Below, piece after piece: positions 26,004-35,595 of a DNA stretch of 64,000 bases. The notes under the pieces were generated by a model. It was not told where the DNA came from. It did not search any database and saw nothing but the letters and a program-made list of their open reading frames with translations. Each line of letters starts with the position of its first letter. Position 1 is the stretch's first letter. A program made the translations under genes and the position numbers. Source of the DNA: CAVPCZ01 sp963779225 (GTDB lineage: Bacteria > Bacteroidota > Ignavibacteria > UBA10030 > UBA6906); assembly GCA_963779225.1 (NCBI GenBank), contig CAVZWW010000003.1, positions 2,666,001 through 2,730,000 of the forward strand. Direction: 5' to 3'.

Positions 26004-26951
26004 ATGTCTGAAAGAGTAGGTGGAGAGGGAAAGCCGATGGTCCTCGTGCTCGTCGGGCCTACCGCATCGGGAAAGACCGCGATTTCTCTGCCGCTGGCGG
26101 AGCGAATTGGAGGAGAGATTATTTCGGCCGACTCCCGCCAGCTGTACCGGTATATGGACATCGGGACGGCAAAGCCGACACCGGAAGATCGAGAACGGAT
26201 TCCACATCATTTCATAGACATCCGGAATCCGGATGAGGACTACAGCGCGGGGGAATTCGGTGCGAGTGCCGGTGCGGAAATCGATCGAATCCTTTCGCGT
26301 GGTCGTATTCCCCTGATTGTGGGTGGTTCGGGACTGTACGTGCGTTCGCTGATCGACGGATTCTTCGATGGTCCGCCAGCGGACAGGGAATACCGGGCAG
26401 AGCTTGAACGGCGTGTGGAAGTGGGGGGCGTTGGTGGTCTCCTCGATGATCTCCGCCGTCTGGATCCTGAGTATGCAGCTGTTGTCGATCCAACGAAACC
26501 GCGAAGGATCATCCGCGCGCTGGAGGTTGTGCACCTCACGGGGAGCCCGCTTTCGGTTTTGCATCGCGAGCGCAAGGTTGAGATCCGGTTTGAGGCGCGC
26601 CAGTTCGGTCTGGCCTGGCATCGGCCGTTATTATATGATCGGATAAACAGGCGGTGCAGGGCGATGCGTGAGGCGGGGTTGCTTGATGAGGTGGAGCGTC
26701 TGGTGTCGATGGGGTACGGACCGGGGTTGAATGCGTTGAATACCGTCGGATACGCTGAGGCCTTTGCGTGTCGTCGCGGTGAGATCACGCCGGATGAGAT
26801 GGACGTGCTGTTTGCGCAGAACTCGAGGCGGTATGCAAAACGACAGGTGACCTGGTTTACGCGGGACACGCGCATCAGGTGGATTCCGATGGATGAGGGG
26901 AGCGATCCCGTCCAGATTGCTGATGAGATATTTCGCGGGTGGAAGGAATAG
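26004..26951 (+). CDS. miaA: tRNA dimethylallyltransferase
   Basis: Adds an isopentenyl group to A37 of tRNAs that read codons beginning with U. The P-loop GPTASGKTAISLPLAERIGG is followed by IISADSRQLYRYMDIGTAKP, FIDIRNPDEDYSAGEF and VGGSGLYVRSLIDGF, all diagnostic. The C-terminal ALNTVGYAEAF and AKRQVTWFTRD motifs are present. ATG 26004 is taken as start; a GTG at 25995 would add three residues. The tRNA-Pro gene lies 172 bases downstream. Confidence 0.96.
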   Translation: MSERVGGEGKPMVLVLVGPTASGKTAISLPLAERIGGEIISADSRQLYRYMDIGTAKPTPEDRERIPHHFIDIRNPDEDYSAGEFGASAGAEIDRILSRGRIPLIVGGSGLYVRSLIDGFFDGPPADREYRAELERRVEVGGVGGLLDDLRRLDPEYAAVVDPTKPRRIIRALEVVHLTGSPLSVLHRERKVEIRFEARQFGLAWHRPLLYDRINRRCRAMREAGLLDEVERLVSMGYGPGLNALNTVGYAEAFACRRGEITPDEMDVLFAQNSRRYAKRQVTWFTRDTRIRWIPMDEGSDPVQIADEIFRGWKE

Positions 26952-27123
26952 GCATTCCGCTGCGCCGCCGCCGCATGCGTGTGTAGCGCCGGATTGTTGC
27001 TTCGGGTGGGCCACCCATCGCGTGATGGCCGTCTGGTTCCTGGATTTTGTTCGCTCACCTATGTTTCGATTCAAAGGCTGATCCTTGCATTCCATGGATT
27101 CTTTTCGTAATTTCAAAGGTTAT

Positions 27124-27198
27124 CGGGGCGTAGCGCAGCCCGGCTAGCGCGCTTGGTTCGGGACCAAGAGGCCGGGGGTTCAAATCCCCCCGCCCCGA
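27124..27198 (+). tRNA. tRNA-Pro (anticodon CGG)
   Basis: Complete cloverleaf: acceptor CGGGGCG/CGCCCCG with discriminator A, D stem GCGC/GCGC, anticodon stem CTTGG/CCAAG with loop TTCGGGA, T stem GGGGG/CCCCC with loop TTCAAAT. No CCA is encoded. The anticodon CGG reads the proline codon CCG. The 3' half is the integration site of the downstream island. Confidence 0.95.
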
Positions 27199-27215
27199 CG
27201 AAAAAGGGCAGTTTT
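27157..27215 (+). repeat. attL: left 59-bp direct repeat in the tRNA-Pro gene
   Basis: The sequence from the anticodon loop of tRNA-Pro through 17 bases past its 3' end is repeated without a mismatch at 44491-44549. The match breaks at both ends (G versus T before it, G versus C after it). This is the usual geometry of a tRNA-targeted attachment site. Confidence 0.9.
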
Positions 27216-27717
27216 GAGGTTTTTGGAAGTTCGACTGTAACCAGACTGTAACCAGTGGCGCACTTTGCGGGCGGGGATCTGCCCAAAGCGCGCCATTTTT
27301 GTTTAGAAGACGCTCATAGCTTGTCCAGGAACCAAGCGGTGGAAGGAAAGAATCCTACCTTCCGGACGAAAAAGGGCAATTCTTTAGACGCGCTTGTCCA
27401 GGAACCAAGCGGGTCCGGATTCAGTTTTTCGCAGTCAAATCATTATGTCCTGTCTTCTTCAAGTTGAGGACAGGGCCTTTCTGTTAGAGAGAGTTCGGTT
27501 GACCTTGTAGGATCCCTGATTTGATTGCGGCTCGGTGAGAGTCCATCTCTCCATGTCGACGAAAAGCTGTGTTCTGAGTTCGCCCTCTCCTCCCTCCTGA
27601 TTCCCGGTTGCTCTTTTAGTGAGATGACCAAGTCGCTATTTGCAGAGAGGGTTCGAAACGCACCCGGCCCTTTCTGTGAAGCAGACAGCGTGGACGGGGG
27701 CCTGATCCGTTCGGCGT
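27216..27717 (+). other. Left end of the island, no gene seen
   Basis: Holds the two tandem ACTGTAACCAG motifs, a strong terminator (27256-27304) and a 21-bp sequence, GCTTGTCCAGGAACCAAGCGG, present twice (27319-27339 and 27392-27412). Between those copies, 14 bases of the att repeat (GACGAAAAAGGGCA, 27365-27378) recur. Reading frames in 27443-27717 have no recognisable product. Confidence 0.6.
27256..27304 (+). terminator. Strong intrinsic terminator just inside the island
   Basis: Interrupted long stem: TGGCGC, CTTTG and GGGC pair with GCCC, CAAAG-like and GCGCCA, followed by TTTTTGTTT. It would stop transcription coming from tRNA-Pro into the island. Confidence 0.75.
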
Positions 27718-29990
27718 CCTTGACATTAGATGAAGGCGATCGTAAATTGCTGGCGCATCCTGTTCTTCGCTCGTACGGCGCTTTCGATGAGTAGCGCCCA
27801 GGCTGCCAAGGCGCACGGAGTGTTCCCCCCGCCGACCTTCCCGACCATCGCTGCTCCTGAAAGCGCTTCCCTGTTACATCGCAGGCAACCGACTCTGTGT
27901 GAATCGCCATGCGCGGCCCTAAGCGAGCCTCGTAGCAGCTGGATGCGAACTTCTTTCGTTCATGCCCTAGGTGTGAGATGTCACGATTGAGCAAATTCGT
28001 ACACTTGGCCTCTGCTCTGCTGATATGCTCGACGATTTCATGTCACGACGGCGGCTCGGTCGTTGATCCTGCTGAGTCATTCAACGGGGGGATTGTCTTT
28101 GCCCTGTATTATCCTGGGGCGGGGCGTGTCGGGAGCGACATATGTTACATTGACCCGGAGGCGGCAACGCCGGTTACCCGCACCCTCATCGCGAATGCGG
28201 CTCAACCACGGGTGTCTCCCGACGGCAGGCGCATCATGTTTTCCCGTATTGACTCGACTTCGCTCGAGGTGTACGTCAGTGACATCGCGGGGAATAACCA
28301 GGTCAATATCACGCACACAAGCCGAGACTTCTCAGAGGAAGTGGGCGACTGGTCCCCTGACGGTCTCAGGCTCTGCTACGCAGCCCGAAACTGGGGGACG
28401 ATGAAGCAGACAATCGTGGTTGCAAATCCTGACGGATCGAATCCCACTGCGATTACAGATACAAACATCGTTGAATGGGCTGATTTGCCGCGATGGTCGC
28501 CCGATGGGTCCAGGATCGCGTTCATTGGACATGACAGAGTAGGGAATAACAATATATACTGGCTCGGGGTGATATCCGTTGACGGAAAAGATTTGCGCCG
28601 ATTCGATCAATTCAAGTTTGCGAGCCCTCATTGGTCGCCCGACGGCCGGAGTGTGGCATGCACGAAGCTCGTCGGAAGCCGCTATCTCCTTCATATCCTG
28701 GATGTGACCACAGGTCAGAGTTCCCAAGTTGGCACACTGTGCCATATGGGCAACGGATCACTTTTCAGCTGGCTCTCAAATGATCGATTGTCCTGTGCTG
28801 CTTTTGATGACAGCGCGAAAAATGTGGTTTGCGTATCGTTATCTCCAAGCACTACAGTCAGGGACATTGCAGCAGGGTTTCGACACCTCTGGACAATCAT
28901 CGGCTCGCCAGGAGGGGAGCGGGTCGCGGTGATCGATGGTGGAATTGATAGAGAGCTCGCTCTCTACATCGCCGACACCAGTGGTTCGCAATCTCGTCGG
29001 ATAGCATTAGTGCACTCATCACTACAGGCGACTGTGGATGCGCACGGATACGTTGTCTGGGTCGGACGGTTGAGATAGCAGACAATCGGAAGGAATCCTT
29101 ACATGAGAACGACGCAGACGTTGTACTGTCTAGGCATCACGGTGAGCCTCCTCTACGGCCACATTGCAGCAGCCCAGTCAAGAGCATGCTGTGACAACGG
29201 ACAAGGTGAGGGAGAACAATGGAACTCAAGTCTCTCAATGAAGGACCGGAATAGGGATTGTGAGGAGGAGATTAGTGTCACGGCGAAGGCCTGCGTCGAT
29301 GCGTATTTCGGCCGTTGCGAGGGCACCCAAGGGTCTCGCTTCTGCCGGGAAGACGGAGCTAATGAGTATCCTCGATACTATGCGGTTCAAGAAGAAGGCC
29401 CGATCTGCAGAGATCCCGGCTCTCTTACGTTCTATGCGTCGAAAGGTGGTTCAAATCCCGCCTCTCAAACGGTTTCCTTGAGCAATGAGGTTTGGAGAAT
29501 ACACGAGATAGACTACGACATGCCCTGGACCGCCAGTACAAACCAGGGTTGGCTCGGCGTCTCGCCTACAAGCGATACGCTTGGGGGGTCGACCGCGCAA
29601 ACTCTCACGGTTTCGGTGAATATCTCTGGTCTTTCACAGGGTGTGTACAATGGGACGATAACAATTGCATCTTCTAAAGTATCAAGCTTGCCTGAACTTC
29701 ACGGGGCCATGACAGTCAGCGTCCAGCTATCGGTGTTCGGTGCCTCGATTTCTGGCCCAAGCCAGCTTGACCCGTACGAAGAAGGCACATGGACGGCGAC
29801 CGCTACCGGTGGAGTCACCCCTTATCACTATCAATGGTACTACCGGTATCCAATAACATTGATGGGTGAAATGGCCGCATCCCCACGGCCACGGAAGCCA
29901 CCACCTGGCTACTGGCATACAGCGGGTTCAGATTCCTGTCAGATCACGAGGAGTGACGATGAAGACTTCCAGTTGAAATGCGAGGTGACG
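27718..29990 (+). repeat. Duplication copy A (2273 bp)
   Basis: Collinear over exactly 2273 bp with 38867-41139 (constant offset 11149). It covers about 260 bp of leader, the TolB-like gene and most of the Ig-domain gene. Identity is uneven: nearly perfect over the last 560 bp, high with divergent patches in the first gene, and clearly lower in the 5' part of the second gene. Confidence 0.9.
27978..29078 (+). CDS. TolB/PD40 beta-propeller lipoprotein, copy A
   Basis: A 366-residue envelope protein. The N terminus LASALLICSTISC is a signal peptide ending in a lipobox-like cysteine. PD40 blades recur as VSPDGRRIMFSR, WSPDGLRLCYA, WSPDGSRIAFIG and WSPDGRSVACTK, predicting a TolB-like propeller. 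Function is unknown; such proteins often bind partners at the cell surface. It is 24 bases upstream of the T9SS-tailed protein, so the two are probably one transcription unit and may act together. A paralogue lies at 39127-40227. Confidence 0.8.
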   Translation: MSRLSKFVHLASALLICSTISCHDGGSVVDPAESFNGGIVFALYYPGAGRVGSDICYIDPEAATPVTRTLIANAAQPRVSPDGRRIMFSRIDSTSLEVYVSDIAGNNQVNITHTSRDFSEEVGDWSPDGLRLCYAARNWGTMKQTIVVANPDGSNPTAITDTNIVEWADLPRWSPDGSRIAFIGHDRVGNNNIYWLGVISVDGKDLRRFDQFKFASPHWSPDGRSVACTKLVGSRYLLHILDVTTGQSSQVGTLCHMGNGSLFSWLSNDRLSCAAFDDSAKNVVCVSLSPSTTVRDIAAGFRHLWTIIGSPGGERVAVIDGGIDRELALYIADTSGSQSRRIALVHSSLQATVDAHGYVVWVGRLR

Positions 29991-30386
29991 GATGCCAAAC
30001 CTGCCACCGTGACATCGAATATCCTCAACGTCATCGTCGGTGGGGACAAATCGATTGCGAAGCGAGACGATGTTGCCCTGCTTCAATCACCCGACCATAC
30101 ACATTCGGTGACGGACTTCATCGGCGCGACACCGAACCCATTCAACCCTTCGACTAACCTGCACTTCACCCTTGCGGATCCCGCGAATGTCGAGATGAAG
30201 GTTTTCGACCTCCTCGGTAGGGAGGTTGCTGATTTAATACGCGGCCACCGGCCTGCCGGACGGCACACTGTTCAATGGAACGCGGCTTATCTTTCTGCAG
30301 GCATATACCTTGTCCATTTCACTGCGACGGGCGACGAAGGTCGGACACGCGTTACGGTTATGAAGAAGGTGCTGCTTATTAAATGA
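29103..30386 (+). CDS. Secreted cysteine-rich, Ig-like protein with T9SS sorting domain
   Basis: A 427-residue protein with a signal peptide (ending near HIAAAQ). A cysteine-rich stretch of about 80 residues follows, then a BACON-like beta domain (SLTFYASKGGSNPASQTVSL, WLGVSPTSDT) and an Ig-like segment (SGPSQLDPYEEGTWTATATGG). The C-terminal T9SS type-A tail has TPNPFNPSTNLHFTL and ends MKKVLLIK. It should be exported by Sec and then through the outer membrane. The cysteine-rich domain differs strongly from that of its copy at 40252 while the rest is nearly identical, suggesting diversification of a surface-exposed part. Confidence 0.8.
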   Translation: MRTTQTLYCLGITVSLLYGHIAAAQSRACCDNGQGEGEQWNSSLSMKDRNRDCEEEISVTAKACVDAYFGRCEGTQGSRFCREDGANEYPRYYAVQEEGPICRDPGSLTFYASKGGSNPASQTVSLSNEVWRIHEIDYDMPWTASTNQGWLGVSPTSDTLGGSTAQTLTVSVNISGLSQGVYNGTITIASSKVSSLPELHGAMTVSVQLSVFGASISGPSQLDPYEEGTWTATATGGVTPYHYQWYYRYPITLMGEMAASPRPRKPPPGYWHTAGSDSCQITRSDDEDFQLKCEVTDAKPATVTSNILNVIVGGDKSIAKRDDVALLQSPDHTHSVTDFIGATPNPFNPSTNLHFTLADPANVEMKVFDLLGREVADLIRGHRPAGRHTVQWNAAYLSAGIYLVHFTATGDEGRTRVTVMKKVLLIK

Positions 30387-30842
30387 GTCGAACCCTTCAA
30401 GGAAAACTAAGCGAGCGTGATCAAATCGCAGCGCCAATTCTCAAAGAGCACCAATCACCGAAAACCGGAAACGACCGAAAGGGTGGTGCTACCTTTCGGT
30501 TATTCCGTTCTTGCGGGAATTGAGATGTGCTTGAGAATTGGTGATTGGGAGTTGGGGCTTAAGAAAAGGAGAACGCAAGGAACGCCAAGGGTGCGCTGAT
30601 GGTCGCAAAGCCGGGAAACCTCTCTGCGTCCTTTACGTTGATCTTTGCTTTCTTTGCGGTTTTCTTTTTGACCCAGATTGGTGTGGTCTATTTGGTTGCG
30701 TGCCTGCGAATGACCTTGATGAGGAACTCCACGGACGTCTCCGCGCCGCCAGCGGAAGCTACCACTGTGGCCGTGGCGCACGAACGACCGCCTCCACAAC
30801 GCCGAGAAGATCGTGAGCAACTTTGTAGGCAGAACAATCAGT
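30387..30842 (+). other. 456-base gap with a weak terminator, no gene seen
   Basis: The stem ACCGAAAGG (30474-30482) with CCTTTCGGT (30492-30500), followed by TATTCC, may end the T9SS gene transcript, though the T-run is poor. The rest has low-complexity motifs (AACGCAAGGAACGCCAAGG and a matching TTTGCGG run) of the sort seen in intergenic repeats. No convincing coding frame. Confidence 0.5.
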
Positions 30843-32978
30843 CTACTTCGCAAGCAGTAGCTCCACGACCTTCGTGAAGACACCATTGCCAATCTCATCG
30901 TTCACGGTCAGACGCGCGTAGTACACCCCACTGGCGAGTGAGGAAGCGTTCAATGAGGCCTGGTGGTAGCCCGCGCCCTTGATCTCTGAGACAAGAATCT
31001 TCACTGTTCGGCCGATCACATCGTAGACCGTCAGAGTCACAAACCCCGGAGCTGCAAGCTGATATCCTATTGTTGTCGTAGGATTGAATGGATTTGGATA
31101 GGCCGCAGCGAGGTCATTTGCCATCGGCGTTGCGATCTTCTCAAGAGATGGGCTCTTCGGTGGTGGAGTCGGCTCCAGACCCATCGTCGATAGGCACGAC
31201 ATTGAGAGCGGATCTTCCGGGTACTTTTTCACCAGCGTTTGGAAGTACCCCGTTCCAAGCTCTTTGTCGCCAAGGAAACTCCAGGCGATATTTCCAGCGT
31301 TGTAGAGGGCGTGTTTTTCAACTCTGGGATCGGTCGAGTTGATTAATGACTGTGCAATCGAAAGCGCCTCGCTGTAGTTTCCCTCCCTTGCGTGCGCACC
31401 AAGGAGAAGGAGCGCTGCGCAACTTCCGAGGCGAGTCTGAGCTTTCTCTGTCGCAATCGAACTCAACATCGGTTTCGAGTCAATACTTGCGCTTTCATCG
31501 ATCGCCCGAAGGAGCACAAGAGCCTTCTCCCCCGCCAGGCTGTTCGGGTACCGGGAGATGAGAGAAGTCAGGGCGTTGGTGATCGATGAGCCCTGGTCCT
31601 TCAAGAAGAGGATCCGTGCTTGGTCGAATTCCGCGATGCCAAGAGTGTCAGTTTCGCGTAGTTCGCCTTCGTCCGGGGTAATCGCACTTCTGGCCTGGGG
31701 TCCAACGGATACCTTTGCCCAATTGTTCGGATTCCATGAAAGTGCGGAGGAATAGTCTACATAACCCACGATGGACGGATACGGTGGGTAGTCTCCCCAC
31801 CAGTTTCCAAGGGCGTAGATTGTGCCGGAATACGATGAATAGACGTCGTAGTAGTCGTTCCAGTAGATGCTGTTGTAGCCGGTCATAGATCCCAGATTCG
31901 GGGCCGAACTGGCATCAGCACTCACTGCCCATCCGTTGTAACGAATGATGTTGCTGGGCGAAATGTCAAGATCCGAATACTGATTGCAGGATACTCCGTA
32001 AGTGTTGTCCTCAATCAAATTCCATTCGACGGAGGAATAGTAGAAGTAACTCCCGTAGATCCCCGTTCCATTGTACCTGATGGTGCAGTGCGAAATGCTC
32101 GGGTTCGTGTTGTAGACGTACACACCATACTGGGCGTTCTGAATGGTGCAGCCGTACAGTGAGCTCCCGGAGTTCCCGCTGTAGAAATCAATGCCGTACC
32201 ATTGGCCACCAGAACGGGTAAAGGTCACGCCGTTGGCAAGGAGCTTTCCCTCGACGCGAAGCATATAGTTCCCAGTAAAGTTTAGGGTTGCGCCAGAAGC
32301 GATTTCAAGAGTATTAGTACTTCGAATCGTCGCATCAGTATTGACCGTATGCGAACCTGCGCGCACATATACGGTCTGTCCACTCGAAGCAGCATCGAGT
32401 GCGGCAGATATGGTGGAATAGTCACCAGGCACGAGCAGTCTCTTCAGGTAGTACTTGAACCCCGACGAATATGGCCAAAAGGGGGAATGGTTGTACGGAT
32501 GCCTGACCAAAGGACCTTGCGCCCATTTTGATATGTGTATACCACTCTGGTTCGTCGTAACGGCAGAATGATCTGCCAAACTACCAACGTATGATACTTT
32601 CGTTGCATTTGCCTCCCCCGGCTGTTCGATGTAGCTTCCATCCTGCCAATAAATGTCTTCAGCGGTGGTTGTGCTATATCCAATCCAGACGTTGCCTCCA
32701 CCTTGCGTGACATGCCAAGCATACGCGTGGCAGTTGTACTTCCTAGTGGCGTCTGCCAAGCGCGTCGCCAATGTATAAACCGAGTCGACATTGGCATTTT
32801 CGTCGGCAATCTCCCCCTCCGACAGTTCTTGATCCATTTCATAAGTATTGGGCACGAGCGATCCCATCGGTGTGTAGATTGTGGTTGGAAGATCATCGGC
32901 TATAGTCGTGCCTTGAAAAGCGACCAGAAGGAAGAGGAGGCGAAAGAGATAACTTGTTCGCATCGCGTGAAGTCTCAT
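30843..32978 (-). CDS. T9SS-exported protein with papain-like NCHAYAWH domain and beta-helix
   Basis: A 711-residue secreted protein. A signal peptide is followed by a domain with NCHAYAWH near residue 80 and DHSAV near residue 135, a cysteine-histidine pattern like that of papain-fold or amidase-type domains (DUF7689-like, from memory). A parallel beta-helix of repeats (GIDFYSGNSGSSLYGCTIQN, NPSISHCTIRYNGTGIYG) comes next, then a helical TPR-like part with AREGNYSEALSIAQS. The T9SS tail has AYPNPFNPTTTIGYQL and ends VVELLLAK. ATG 32978 is preceded by GGAGATGAAGAC; ATG 32963 is also possible. Function unknown. Confidence 0.75.
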   Translation of the reverse strand: MRLHAMRTSYLFRLLFLLVAFQGTTIADDLPTTIYTPMGSLVPNTYEMDQELSEGEIADENANVDSVYTLATRLADATRKYNCHAYAWHVTQGGGNVWIGYSTTTAEDIYWQDGSYIEQPGEANATKVSYVGSLADHSAVTTNQSGIHISKWAQGPLVRHPYNHSPFWPYSSGFKYYLKRLLVPGDYSTISAALDAASSGQTVYVRAGSHTVNTDATIRSTNTLEIASGATLNFTGNYMLRVEGKLLANGVTFTRSGGQWYGIDFYSGNSGSSLYGCTIQNAQYGVYVYNTNPSISHCTIRYNGTGIYGSYFYYSSVEWNLIEDNTYGVSCNQYSDLDISPSNIIRYNGWAVSADASSAPNLGSMTGYNSIYWNDYYDVYSSYSGTIYALGNWWGDYPPYPSIVGYVDYSSALSWNPNNWAKVSVGPQARSAITPDEGELRETDTLGIAEFDQARILFLKDQGSSITNALTSLISRYPNSLAGEKALVLLRAIDESASIDSKPMLSSIATEKAQTRLGSCAALLLLGAHAREGNYSEALSIAQSLINSTDPRVEKHALYNAGNIAWSFLGDKELGTGYFQTLVKKYPEDPLSMSCLSTMGLEPTPPPKSPSLEKIATPMANDLAAAYPNPFNPTTTIGYQLAAPGFVTLTVYDVIGRTVKILVSEIKGAGYHQASLNASSLASGVYYARLTVNDEIGNGVFTKVVELLLAK

Positions 32979-32989
32979 GTCTTCATCTC

Positions 32990-33736
32990 CTAGTTCTGTG
33001 CGGCGTATTCTGCCGCATGTTTGAGAATCTCTCTAACCAAGACTGTGTTCGGTATATTGGCCTTTTGCAGGAATGCTGAAAGCTGCGTGTTCTTCGAAAC
33101 CACCCTTTGGAATGGCTCAACGTTGTCCAGCAGCATGATTCGACCGGTGAGCAGCACCAAGGTGCCCAAACTGAGCGCACCGTAGACCTGTGGATACTCG
33201 GCGGAAATACTTGCCTTGTTCAGACAATCGCGGAGCAAGGCGAGCCTTTGATCTTTTCGAAGCTTGCATAGAATCTGTGGCTGTGATAGCAGGAGCTCAA
33301 TTGCATAGAAGTTTCTACCATATCGTCCCTTCTTCTCAATCGACCAAGCTTGGTCAAATGCTGCCGGGTCCATCTTATTGAATTTGGATTGTAGCAACTG
33401 AGATGCATCGTCCCGTCGAAGGAGCTCCTGCAGACCGTTGAAATGGTTCACAACACTTTCGAAGCCCTTCTGAAAGAAATCATAGGCGAACATGTCTCTG
33501 TAAAGTGGATAGTCCAAGCAAGTTTCGATCAGGTCATTTGTGGACAACGACTTGAGGGTCGCATCAGGGATCTGGCACACTCGCTGCATTTCATCATGTG
33601 CAACGAGCGCCTTCCATTCGGACATTCCCGGCCGGACGGGATAGATGTAAGGTCCAGTTGGCGGTTGTCCGTAGAGTGAAACAGGTGCAAGTGTCACGAG
33701 CAAGAGAACACCTGCAAGTATCGTCAGATTGTTCAT
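32990..33736 (-). CDS. Exported protein of unknown function
   Basis: A 248-residue protein; I do not recognise the family. The start at 33736 gives a signal peptide (MNNLTILAGVLLLVTLAPVSLYGQ) and has AGGGGG a few bases upstream; the longer frame to 33820 lacks both. The mature part is mostly helical and has LSTNDLIETCLDYPLYRDMF and CKLRKDQRLALLRDCL. It ends 11 bases before the start of the 711-residue T9SS protein on the same strand. The two are likely one operon and may function as partners. Confidence 0.7.
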   Translation of the reverse strand: MNNLTILAGVLLLVTLAPVSLYGQPPTGPYIYPVRPGMSEWKALVAHDEMQRVCQIPDATLKSLSTNDLIETCLDYPLYRDMFAYDFFQKGFESVVNHFNGLQELLRRDDASQLLQSKFNKMDPAAFDQAWSIEKKGRYGRNFYAIELLLSQPQILCKLRKDQRLALLRDCLNKASISAEYPQVYGALSLGTLVLLTGRIMLLDNVEPFQRVVSKNTQLSAFLQKANIPNTVLVREILKHAAEYAAQN

Positions 33737-33816
33737 AGAAATCCCCCTTATGGTGGTGTATGTTATGGACTGACACCCTCGTGCCACTTCCATCCAATGC
33801 GTCAATGGATTCATTA

Positions 33817-34857
33817 TCACCAGAGTGGCACTTGCGTGGGAAGCTTGGTCCTCACATCAAATCGCCAATAGGTCCCATCACGCTTCATGACAAGGCATTC
33901 GTGGTACGCGCAGACGAGTGCGACATTGTCGAGACCTTCGATTCTTATGGGTGTATTCTGACCGACAAGTTGATCGCCTTGTCGTTCTTCGAATCCCCAA
34001 AACCAGACGGATCCGTCCTTCTTGAGAGCCAGGTTGAAGGAGAATTGAGCTGAGATTTGAACGACGTCTGTGAGACCTTTCACCTGAACGGGGACCTCGC
34101 TCGAAACAAAGGTACCGTCCCCGAGCTCGCCCACGACGTTGCTGCCCAAGGCCCAAACTGTACTGTCGCTCCTCAATGCGAGAACATGCTGAGAAGCCTC
34201 TCCTGACACGGCGACAACATCGAGCAATTCACCCTTCAGGAATTGATCACGATTGAGCTCGAAGATTCGACCTCCTCCAGTCACGGCGAGCAACTTGTTG
34301 ATGAAAACAACATTGCACGCGACCTTCGTTGGTCCGTCCGATACCTTTGGAGCAAAAAAGTCAAGTACCAGGCGCCAGACTGTGCCGTCAGATCTCAGAA
34401 GGTGGACTATGTTCAGGTACATTGAAATCGAAGTTGTTCCGGCGAGGTGGGCGAGCTTCACGGGTGCCAGAGTGTTGGTGTCCTGGTCGGGGGGACCAGC
34501 GTAGGCCCTGACGTTTCCCCAGAACCAGATATCTCCTTGCTTGTCGACTGCAATTGCGGCGCCCCAGGATTGATCAATGCCAAGAACATCATGCAGATTG
34601 AGGGCCTGAACAGGAGTGTCGCTACTTGCAGTGTGACCATATCCAAGCGTACCGGAATACCCGGGGCCCCATGACCAAACCGTTCCATCAAGTCTTAGCA
34701 CACTCTGCACTGTTTCGCTGGACAGTCCGCCGAGCCATTCTCTCGGCGGGAGAGAAACACCGGAGCAATCACCCGGACCCGTCCCGGAATCTCGGCATCC
34801 TGGCATGCCAACGCTGACGATGAATATACCGGCCATTAGCACCACGTCGTAGCGCAT
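33817..34857 (-). CDS. RCC1-repeat lipoprotein
   Basis: A 346-residue protein with a lipoprotein signal (FIVSVGMPGC). RCC1-type propeller repeats include DGTVWSWGPGYSGTLGYG, DKQGDIWFWGN, DSTVWALGSNVVGELGDG and DGSVWFWGF, each with the W-x-W-G core. The start at 34857 follows AGGAGCAAATAGT; the frame upstream lacks a signal. It reads toward the exported-protein gene on the same strand with an 80-base gap, so it may head that operon. Binding partner unknown. Confidence 0.78.
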   Translation of the reverse strand: MRYDVVLMAGIFIVSVGMPGCRDSGTGPGDCSGVSLPPREWLGGLSSETVQSVLRLDGTVWSWGPGYSGTLGYGHTASSDTPVQALNLHDVLGIDQSWGAAIAVDKQGDIWFWGNVRAYAGPPDQDTNTLAPVKLAHLAGTTSISMYLNIVHLLRSDGTVWRLVLDFFAPKVSDGPTKVACNVVFINKLLAVTGGGRIFELNRDQFLKGELLDVVAVSGEASQHVLALRSDSTVWALGSNVVGELGDGTFVSSEVPVQVKGLTDVVQISAQFSFNLALKKDGSVWFWGFEERQGDQLVGQNTPIRIEGLDNVALVCAYHECLVMKRDGTYWRFDVRTKLPTQVPLW

Positions 34858-35595
34858 ACTATTTGCTCCTGTTGTCGTTTCTTGGAGGGCCAATGCAATT
34901 ACAGCGCACCAATTGGAATGATTGGGAAAGCGAAAAAGCCGGTGAGAGTTTGGCTGGCAATTGACTCAGGCCGTTATAGCCAATTGTTGCACGATGATTC
35001 ACGTCGGAATCCCCCTCCTCGCGCATCAAGTAAGCGAATGTACGCTCACACCATGACTTTATCAAGTCCAAAAAGCCTGATTCTCGTGTCAGAAGTTTTG
35101 TTGATCGTGTGTCAGGAATTTTGGCAATTGTCTTGTAGGATAATTCCTACACGACAAACAGAGCGGATTGGGCACTTTGGATGTTGCATAGTTCAACTGT
35201 GACGAGGGCAGAGTCTGGATCGCCAAGTGTGCACTTCACATCCGGCTACGCGGAGATCCGACGGAGAGGGCCCGGGTGCTAGATGGCCTATACAAGGCCT
35301 ACGCTCCGTAAGGGAGTCCAATCGCAGGGGATCGCAGGAAATGAACGAAATGGAGGAGGCACACGTCGTTCGAATATCCATCAAAACAGATGGTATTCGG
35401 CCTTCTCCATCGAGTCTCGGAGTCTCTTGACAGCGAGCTTTCACCCGGTCCTGCTCGCGCCAAAGGTTGCGAAGTTTAGCAAGCAAGCGAAGCGGTGATG
35501 ATTCGGCTTCATTGAACTCCTGCTCAGTCTGTTCCAGCCAAGACGAGTCCTTGTGCCGGGCCTGATTATGACTGTGTTATGCTACGCTCCATTGA
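34858..35595. other. 738-base gap, no gene seen
   Basis: Short frames on both strands lack ribosome-binding sites and recognisable products. AT-rich stretches around 35080-35170 could hold the promoter for the minus-strand RCC1 operon, but I cannot point to a clear box. Confidence 0.4.

Noticed and set aside
27365..27378. Third attachment site
   Set aside because: Only 14 bases match the 59-bp repeat, too few to call an att site; noted only as a possible scar.
27443..27994. 183-codon minus-strand frame, also partly present opposite copy B at 38874-39149
   Set aside because: The copy-B version has a different length and the frame is not kept upstream; no start site or domain. Treated as a by-product of the conserved leader.
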